A stretch of 64,000 nucleotides of DNA from Fen-1273 sp963837815 (GTDB lineage: Bacteria > Bacteroidota > Ignavibacteria > UBA10030 > UBA6906): positions 901,900-965,899 of the forward strand of contig CAWIOS010000009.1 of assembly GCA_963837815.1 (NCBI GenBank), given 5' to 3'. Positions 59,132 to 64,000 of the stretch are shown piece after piece. The notes below the pieces were generated by a model. It searched no databases. It had not been told where the DNA came from and saw only the letters and a list, made by a program, of their open reading frames with translations. The first letter of the stretch is position 1; each line of letters begins with the position of its first letter. The translations under genes and the position numbers were made by a program.

Positions 59132-59623
59132 ATGAAACGGATGTGGTCTCCGTGGCGCTCTGTCTACATCCAGTCGTTCAGCGCAGTGAAGAAGCGAAAA
59201 ACGAAGGAGAGTATATTCCGGGCCGCGTTCCGCTCGCGTGATGATGAAAAGAATCTGGTTGTCTGGAGGGGGAAGCTCTGTTTTCTCATCATGAACAGGT
59301 ATCCGTACAACAGCGGTCACCTCATGATCGTCCCGAACCGCCAGACCGGGGACGTGCAGGATCTGACGCCCGAGGAGCTCGCGGAGATCATGCAGGCCGC
59401 CCGGAGTGCGATGAAAGCGCTCGACACGCTCATGCACCCCGACGGGTACAACTTCGGCGCGAATTTCGGAAGGACGGCCGGTGCGGGAATCGACGATCAT
59501 GTCCATTTTCACATCGTTCCCCGGTGGAACGGCGATACCAACTTCATGCCTGTCCTTTCCGACACAAAGGTGATTTCAGAGGACATGAACGTGACGTGGA
59601 ACAAATTGCGCAAATTACTATAA
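59132..59623 (+). CDS. HIT-family nucleotide hydrolase/phosphorylase
   Basis: 163 residues. The histidine triad is DDHVHFHIVPRW (His123, 125, 127), with NSGHLMIVPNRQTGDVQDLT and PDGYNFGANFGRTAGAGI as the rest of the HIT fold. The opening MWSPWRSVYI matches the AP4A-phosphorylase-like subgroup that binds a structural zinc, although the usual CxxC ligands are not seen here. It acts on dinucleoside polyphosphates or nucleoside-phosphoramidates. Confidence 0.9.
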   Translation: MKRMWSPWRSVYIQSFSAVKKRKTKESIFRAAFRSRDDEKNLVVWRGKLCFLIMNRYPYNSGHLMIVPNRQTGDVQDLTPEELAEIMQAARSAMKALDTLMHPDGYNFGANFGRTAGAGIDDHVHFHIVPRWNGDTNFMPVLSDTKVISEDMNVTWNKLRKLL

Positions 59624-59699
59624 ATCGTGCCAATACCGCGTTAAACGCCTCAAATTCCGGGGTGTCTAATGTTTGCCGCCACACGATACTTGAGAGCTG

Positions 59700-60275
59700 A
59701 TGGAGCCCCGCTCGGATATTGAACTCGTCCAGGAGGTTCGGAACGGACGGCGGCAGGCCTTTACCGAGCTCATGAGAAGGTACCAGGAGCGGGTATACTG
59801 GGTTGCCCGCCGTATCGTCGGTTCGCATGACGATGCGGATGACGTAGTGCAGGAGACGTTTGTGAAGGCGTATCTTGCGCTGGGCGAGTTCAGGGGCGAC
59901 TCCAGCTTCTTTACGTGGATCTACAGGATCGCCGTGAATCTGTCCCTGAACACGCTCCGCAAGCGGCAGGTCCTGAATTACCTCCACGAAAGTGAACTCC
60001 TCAGCCGGATACTTCCTTCGCCGGATGACCCGGAGAAGGATCTTGAGCATTCGGAAACCGAATCCGCCCTCCACCGGGCGGTGGCGACGCTTCCGGAAAA
60101 ACAGAAGGCTGTCTTCGTCATGCGCTATTTTGACGAGATGACGTACGAGGAAATCGGGCGCGTGCTGAAGACATCCGTCGGCGGCCTGAAAGCCAACTAT
60201 TTTCATGCACTGAGAAAAGTGCGGGAGTATATGCGCCATGAAACACAGGATGGAGAAGGACCCTCTCACGGATGA
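59700..60275 (+). CDS. ECF (RpoE-type) sigma factor
   Basis: 191 residues. Region 2 (AFTELMRRYQERVYWVARRI, DADDVVQETFVKAYLAL, SSFFTWIYRIAVNLSLNTLR) and region 4 (ALHRAVATLPEKQKAVFVMR, MTYEEIGRVLKTSVGGLKAN) are both complete. GTCTAA at 59664-59669, 31 bases before the gene, resembles an ECF -10 box and may mark autoregulation. The stop lies 38 bases inside the next gene, a likely anti-sigma factor. Confidence 0.93.
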   Translation: MEPRSDIELVQEVRNGRRQAFTELMRRYQERVYWVARRIVGSHDDADDVVQETFVKAYLALGEFRGDSSFFTWIYRIAVNLSLNTLRKRQVLNYLHESELLSRILPSPDDPEKDLEHSETESALHRAVATLPEKQKAVFVMRYFDEMTYEEIGRVLKTSVGGLKANYFHALRKVREYMRHETQDGEGPSHG

Positions 60276-60765
60276 GGCCGAGCGCGAGCTCATCTCTGAA
60301 ATACGCCAGCACGCAGGAGCGGAGGGGGATGCACTTCGCTGCCCCCCGGACGCCTACTGGCAGAATCTCAGTATCAGGGTCAACAAAAGGATCGACGAAG
60401 CCACGAGCGGAAAGGCGCTCTCGATAAGCTGGGCCGGACGCGTGGCGATCCCGGGGGTCGTTGCGATCGTGTCATTCCTCGTGGGGCTTCATTACATCGC
60501 CCCGGACGCGTCTCCCCGCGAGCCCTCGGTGGCCGACGTTGTTCTGGCTCTCCCCCCGGCGGCGATCGATTCGCTTCTCGTCGATCCCTCCAGCGCGGAT
60601 CCGTCGCTCTCCGTCGAGGACGTCGCGACCGACGTGTTCGTGTTCTCGCGGCAGCAGATCGCCGAGTATTTCATCGACAACGGCGATGCGGGCGACGCGA
60701 TCGACGGGATCCCGGACCGTGAAGCGAACACGGTGCTGACGGCGCTTTCGACGGACAACAAATAA
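60238..60765 (+). CDS. Probable anti-sigma factor (single membrane helix)
   Basis: 175 residues. A cytosolic N-terminal part (~65 residues, acidic then PPDAYWQNLSIRVNKRID) precedes one membrane helix (VAIPGVVAIVSFLVGLHYIA, ~69-88) and a ~85-residue periplasmic domain without cysteines. No zinc-binding HxxxCxxC is present, so it is not a ZAS-type anti-sigma; the call rests on topology and on the 38-base overlap with the sigma gene. The next gene is the likely sensor. Confidence 0.65.
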   Translation: MKHRMEKDPLTDEAERELISEIRQHAGAEGDALRCPPDAYWQNLSIRVNKRIDEATSGKALSISWAGRVAIPGVVAIVSFLVGLHYIAPDASPREPSVADVVLALPPAAIDSLLVDPSSADPSLSVEDVATDVFVFSRQQIAEYFIDNGDAGDAIDGIPDREANTVLTALSTDNK

Positions 60766-60781
60766 TCAACGGGAACGGACA

Positions 60782-61276
60782 ATGGACGCCATGAAAACTC
60801 TACAGCGATGCGCTCTTGGCTGCATTCTTCTCTTTCCCCCTTTCCTCGCTGCCCAGACAGTGCATCCGGGGGATGTCCAGGGAACGGAACGGCCTTCGGA
60901 CAGGATCGAAAGCCTGAGGAAGGTCCGGCTTGTCGAGGTTCTCGAGCTGAAGGAAGATCAGTCGGTCCGGTTCCTCGCGCGGATGAACGAACACGACATC
61001 GCCCGCAGGGCCCTGATGAAGGAACGGGGCGACGCCCTGGACCGGCTCGAGCGTCTCGTCCGGAACAAGGCGGATGATGGCGAATTCGAAAAAGGGTTTG
61101 CGGAGGTTGCCGCGGTTGACGATAAGCTGGTGACGGAGCGGCGGGGTTTCTTTGCCGGGCTTTCCGACCTCCTTTCGCCGACGCAGCGCGCGAAGATGCT
61201 CATATTCGAGCGGCGGTTTGAGAAAGAGCTGCGTGAAGCGATGCGCGAAGCACAACAGCGCAGGAGGGACCAGTAA
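60782..61276 (+). CDS. Spy/CpxP-like periplasmic protein
   Basis: 164 residues (ATG 60782; ATG 60791 gives a cleaner signal peptide). After the signal peptide (GCILLFPPFLAAQ) the protein is almost all helix and highly charged (VRLVEVLELKEDQSVRFLAR, RRALMKERGDALDRLERLV) and contains DLLSPTQRAKMLIFERRFEK, matching the L-T/S-x-x-Q motif of Spy/CpxP/ZraP proteins. These chaperone or sense envelope stress and metals. It probably signals to the membrane anti-sigma encoded upstream. Confidence 0.78.
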   Translation: MDAMKTLQRCALGCILLFPPFLAAQTVHPGDVQGTERPSDRIESLRKVRLVEVLELKEDQSVRFLARMNEHDIARRALMKERGDALDRLERLVRNKADDGEFEKGFAEVAAVDDKLVTERRGFFAGLSDLLSPTQRAKMLIFERRFEKELREAMREAQQRRRDQ

Positions 61277-61304
61277 GCGGGGTACACCCGCAGATGTGCT
61301 GAAC

Positions 61305-61330
61305 GGGGGGCTGACGTGCCCCCCTTCTTT
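61305..61330 (+). terminator. Terminator of the ECF sigma cassette
   Basis: 7-bp stem GGGGGGC (61305-61311) / GCCCCCC (61318-61324), 6-base loop, then TTCTTT. Confidence 0.8.
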
Positions 61331-61634
61331 CCCCCCTTTCCCCCTCTTGAGCCTCGCTTCCCGGTCGAAATTCCTAATAATGCCACACTATTCTCATCCC
61401 TGAAAAGAACCCTGTTTAATTTCACAACTTGGCGTTGAATATGTGATCAATATGGGCGAATACCCTTCAAATTATTAGATTTTTTTCATGTTTTTCCCCA
61501 ATTCCGAATTGAAGTCCCTGCCAGTCTTCTCCCGGTACTCTGGCATGCCGATTGACGCTAAGGGCTCAGATTACAGAATTGCACCCGGCCCCTCCTGCGG
61601 GGTTCTCTTCTTAACCAAAACAAGGAACCAGACA
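61331..61634 (+). other. Gene-free stretch before the cytochrome gene
   Basis: No coding evidence: the frame open from 61488 reads no signal peptide until ATG 61635. The middle (61430-61490) is the AT-richest run in the last 20 kb and probably holds the cytochrome promoter, but no box pair fits well. Confidence 0.4.
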
Positions 61635-63806
61635 ATGAAACGCGCAGCTACTGCCTGTCTGATCTTGATCACGTTCCTGCTTCTCGTGGCCATGGTGTTT
61701 ACCGCCTCGGCACAGGTCGTGAATCTGAAGATCGACGATATCTACCCGACAAGGTTCGGGACCGGCGCCCTGAAACCCGCCACCGGCACTAATCCTGTGT
61801 CATCGGGTCTCAATGTCGTACCCGTCGGCATGAGGGCCTATTTTGTCGCGGACACAACGGGCTCGGGGGCGACCACCGTCTCCTCGTTCACATGGAGCGT
61901 GATCACCCGGCCCACCGGGTCGACCGCGAATTTCGGCCAGACGAGCACGATCGCCGACACGCTGATCCCCGATCTGGAGGGAGTCTATACGATACAGCTT
62001 GTTGCCGGCGGGAAGACATTGACGCAGGACATCACCGCGAGCAACTTTAAGGGATCGACTGTCGCCACCGATTGCGGGCTCTGCCACACTGTTATACCGA
62101 AGGCCCAGGCGGCGTACAACCAGTGGAAGACAAGCGATCATGCCACGATGTTCCTCCGTGGAATATCAGGCATGCTCGAGGTCGAGCCCAATCCGACGAG
62201 CGGAGATTCGGTCGGCTCTTACGGTGCCAACTGCGTGAAGTGCCACACGACCGGTTGGGATCAGAAAGCGAACAACGGCAACTTCGGATACCTTGCCCAT
62301 CAGGCAAACGGACCGACGCCCGCGTGGGACACGACGTGGATCAAGAATCCTTCAGTGAGCGGATCATACATCAAAACCGGCGATACGACGAACTGGAGCC
62401 AGCTGTCGGTCTCCTATGCAAACCTTGTCCCGACGTCGAACATCGGCTGCGAAGAGTGCCACGGCCCGGCGAACTATCACTCGTCGCATGCTTCGCCGCT
62501 CGGCATAAGCAGGAAGAGCAACACGTGTATGCAGTGCCACGCCGCCAACCCGATCGGCGGACACCACGCGCTTGGGAGCTACTGGCTCACTTCAGTCCAC
62601 GCACAGCTGCCGGACGGTGCTATCACGGCGCAGACAAGCTGTTATCCCTGCCACAGCGGTTCCGCGTTCATCACGTGGATAAAGGCCGGCAAATCGCCGA
62701 GTGCCCCCTACGATACGACGACGGTGAACGGCCAGCGTTCGCCGACGAACGACGGCGACGTGGAGATCGGCTGCCCGACGTGCCACGATCCCCACACGAT
62801 GCAGCTCCGCACAACGAAGCTCGATTCGCTCAGGAACGGGTACGTTCCCCCGGCGAATGTGGGGGGCGTCGGCCAGCTCTGCATGAACTGCCACAACTCG
62901 CGGTACAGCGTGAAAGCCAAAGTGACGACGAAGGCCCCCTACTACGGCTTCTCCGACCGCTTCGGCCCGCACCACAATCCGCAGGCCGACATGTACTACG
63001 GGTCGAACGGGTACAACTACGGCGACACGACGATCACGGGTCTTATGACGCATGGCACCGCGGCTGATGCGTGCGTAACGTGCCACATGGCCCCCGGAGC
63101 AAATCCGGGGAACCCGACGCAGGCCGGCCACACATGGGCGATGGTGGACAGCCTGGGGAATCCGACTGTCGGCGGTATCCTGGCCTGCCAGCCCTGCCAC
63201 GGCGCGATCACGAAGTACACCGATATCAGGGCTTCGGCGGACTACGACGGGAACGGCAAGATCGAAGGTGTCCAGACCGAAATCCAGGGGCTTCTTGCCA
63301 AGCTGAAGGCAAAGCTTCCGCATGACGCAACGGGCGAGGTCATCACCATGCTGGCAGACACCGGGACCACGAAATTCAGCCAGAAGATGGTCGGCGACAT
63401 CTGGAACTACTGGTTCGTCATGGAAGACCGGAGCATCGGGGTCCACAACCCGAAATACGCCGTGGCCCTTCTGCAGAAGGCTCTCAACATCACGTTCACG
63501 GGGATCAAGTCCATCGGAGGGGTGCCGGCGACGTACTCCCTGAACCAGAACTTCCCGAACCCGTTCAACCCGACGACGACGATCGAGTTTGCACTGCCGC
63601 AGCACGAGACGGTCAGGCTCGATGTCTATGACATACTCGGCCGGCTTGTCAGCACGCTGGCAAACAGCGACATGCCTGCAGGAACGTACCGCGTGGTCTG
63701 GAACGGGAAGGACGCCAACGGGCAGTCAGTCGCCAGCGGCCTCTATCTCTACAGGCTGCAGGCGGGCTCGTTCACGTCTGTCAAGAAGATGCTCATGCTG
63801 AAGTAG
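61635..63806 (+). CDS. Nine-heme c-type cytochrome with T9SS sorting domain
   Basis: 723 residues from ATG 61635, which starts a signal peptide (ACLILITFLLLVAMVFTASA). An Ig/PKD-like domain (~25-135) comes first. Nine CxxCH heme sites follow between ~147 and ~522: CGLCH, CVKCH, CEECH, CMQCH, CYPCH, CPTCH, CMNCH, CVTCH, CQPCH, with extra His residues for bis-His ligation. The C-terminus (~634-723) has FPNPFNPTTTIEFALP, DVYDILGRLVSTL and ASGLYLYRLQAGSF, a textbook T9SS type A domain. It should be secreted to the cell surface as a holo-cytochrome, suggesting extracellular electron transfer or nitrogen/sulfur-oxide redox chemistry. Confidence 0.92.
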   Translation: MKRAATACLILITFLLLVAMVFTASAQVVNLKIDDIYPTRFGTGALKPATGTNPVSSGLNVVPVGMRAYFVADTTGSGATTVSSFTWSVITRPTGSTANFGQTSTIADTLIPDLEGVYTIQLVAGGKTLTQDITASNFKGSTVATDCGLCHTVIPKAQAAYNQWKTSDHATMFLRGISGMLEVEPNPTSGDSVGSYGANCVKCHTTGWDQKANNGNFGYLAHQANGPTPAWDTTWIKNPSVSGSYIKTGDTTNWSQLSVSYANLVPTSNIGCEECHGPANYHSSHASPLGISRKSNTCMQCHAANPIGGHHALGSYWLTSVHAQLPDGAITAQTSCYPCHSGSAFITWIKAGKSPSAPYDTTTVNGQRSPTNDGDVEIGCPTCHDPHTMQLRTTKLDSLRNGYVPPANVGGVGQLCMNCHNSRYSVKAKVTTKAPYYGFSDRFGPHHNPQADMYYGSNGYNYGDTTITGLMTHGTAADACVTCHMAPGANPGNPTQAGHTWAMVDSLGNPTVGGILACQPCHGAITKYTDIRASADYDGNGKIEGVQTEIQGLLAKLKAKLPHDATGEVITMLADTGTTKFSQKMVGDIWNYWFVMEDRSIGVHNPKYAVALLQKALNITFTGIKSIGGVPATYSLNQNFPNPFNPTTTIEFALPQHETVRLDVYDILGRLVSTLANSDMPAGTYRVVWNGKDANGQSVASGLYLYRLQAGSFTSVKKMLMLK

Positions 63807-63833
63807 CTGTTCGCGTCACGCACCACCCACCGG

Positions 63834-63866
63834 AAGGCGGCCCCGCAAAGGCCGCCTTTCGGTTTT
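63834..63866 (+). terminator. Terminator after the cytochrome gene
   Basis: 9-bp stem AAGGCGGCC (63834-63842) / GGCCGCCTT (63850-63858), 7-base loop, then TCGGTTTT. Confidence 0.88.
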
Positions 63867-63868
63867 CA

Positions 63869-63897
63869 TTGACATCCCCTCATGCGGAGAGTATATT
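63869..63897 (+). promoter_or_regulatory. Promoter of the cysteine desulfurase gene, candidate leaderless start
   Basis: TTGACA (63869-63874), 17-base spacer, TATATT (63892-63897); the ATG follows seven bases later with no Shine-Dalgarno sequence. Confidence 0.6.
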
Positions 63898-63904
63898 GTT
63901 CCTC

Positions 63905-64000
63905 ATGCGACGCGTTTACCTCGACCATACAGCCACGACCCGCTGGACCCCCGCGTCATGGAGGCGATGCGTCCCTGCTTCTCCGGGACGTTCGGGAATG
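63905..64000 (+). CDS. Cysteine desulfurase (NifS/IscS-type), N-terminus only, frameshifted
   Basis: From ATG 63905 the frame reads MRRVYLDHTATT and then leaves the family. Adding one C in the run at 63938-63941 restores PLDPRVMEAM, then RPCFSGTFGN, the standard start of PLP-dependent cysteine desulfurases, which provide sulfur for Fe-S clusters and tRNA thiolation. The gene runs off the window. A one-base deletion in a C-run may be sequence error or true inactivation. Confidence 0.7.
   Translation, partial: MRRVYLDHTATTRWTPASWRRCVPASPGRSGM

Noticed and set aside
1..64000. Insertion sequences, prophage, tRNA or rRNA genes
   Set aside because: No transposase, integrase, phage structural motif, cloverleaf or rRNA signature was seen in any gap.

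Overview
The window is GC-rich and densely coded, with no rRNA, tRNA, CRISPR array or recognisable insertion sequence. It looks chromosomal, from a member of the Bacteroidota/Ignavibacteriota (FCB) lineage. Two large secreted proteins end in type IX secretion (T9SS) sorting domains (N-FPNPFNP-type motifs), and a PorV/PorQ-like outer-membrane protein follows one of them. The eight best-matching promoters, all with exactly 17 bases between TTGxxx and TAxxxT boxes, resemble classical sigma-70 promoters rather than the TTTG/TAnnTTTG type of Bacteroides. This fits an Ignavibacteria-like organism, but I cannot prove the taxon. Class II (B12-dependent) ribonucleotide reductase, B12-dependent MetH, complex I genes and a multiheme cytochrome suggest a respiratory lifestyle that tolerates low or no oxygen.

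Layout. 1-6.8 kb: a 5'-truncated T9SS-type surface protein, a PorV-like barrel and a decayed PIG-L-like gene. 6.8-14.1 kb: SGNH hydrolase-TPR (minus), NHL propeller, ssb, gamma-glutamyltransferase, a triplet of DnaA-box-like 9-mers, carA and a methyltransferase. 14.2-20.5 kb (minus): a cNMP/GAF/PP2C phosphatase and full-length Lhr helicase. 20.6-25.6 kb: a MacA-like adaptor, two FtsX-type permeases separated by repeated permease 3' ends, and two exported thioredoxin-like proteins. 25.6-30.6 kb (minus): a membrane glycosyltransferase-TPR fusion and nrdJ with a long, possibly attenuated leader. 31-39.8 kb: acyl-CoA synthetase, then nuoABCDEF translationally coupled to dut, an AI-2E-type permease and rsmI. 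40-49.7 kb: redoxin, FabK/NMO-like flavoprotein, metH, DUF309, ferredoxin, MBL hydrolase, Rieske protein, queG and trxB. 50-61.3 kb: two Hsp20s, lon, sppA, an HU/IHF-type protein, a zinc-ribbon/TPR membrane protein, a 31-residue COX24-like peptide, YtxH and DUF948-like proteins, an EF-G paralogue, a HIT protein and an ECF sigma/anti-sigma/Spy-like cassette. 61.6-64 kb: a nine-heme cytochrome with a T9SS tail and the frameshifted start of a cysteine desulfurase.

How the genes fit together. Three themes recur: export to and maintenance of the cell surface (T9SS substrates, PorV-like protein, MacA/FtsX parts, SppA, Spy-like stress cassette), thiol/iron-sulfur/heme redox chemistry (thioredoxins, TrxB, ferredoxin, Rieske, QueG, complex I, cytochrome) and protein quality control (Hsp20, Lon). 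The most unusual items are the tandemly repeated permease tails, the T9SS-tagged nonaheme cytochrome, the phased DnaA boxes before carA, the nrdJ leader, three candidate leaderless promoters and the palindrome at the nuoF/dut junction. I found no clearly new multi-gene defence or biosynthetic system.
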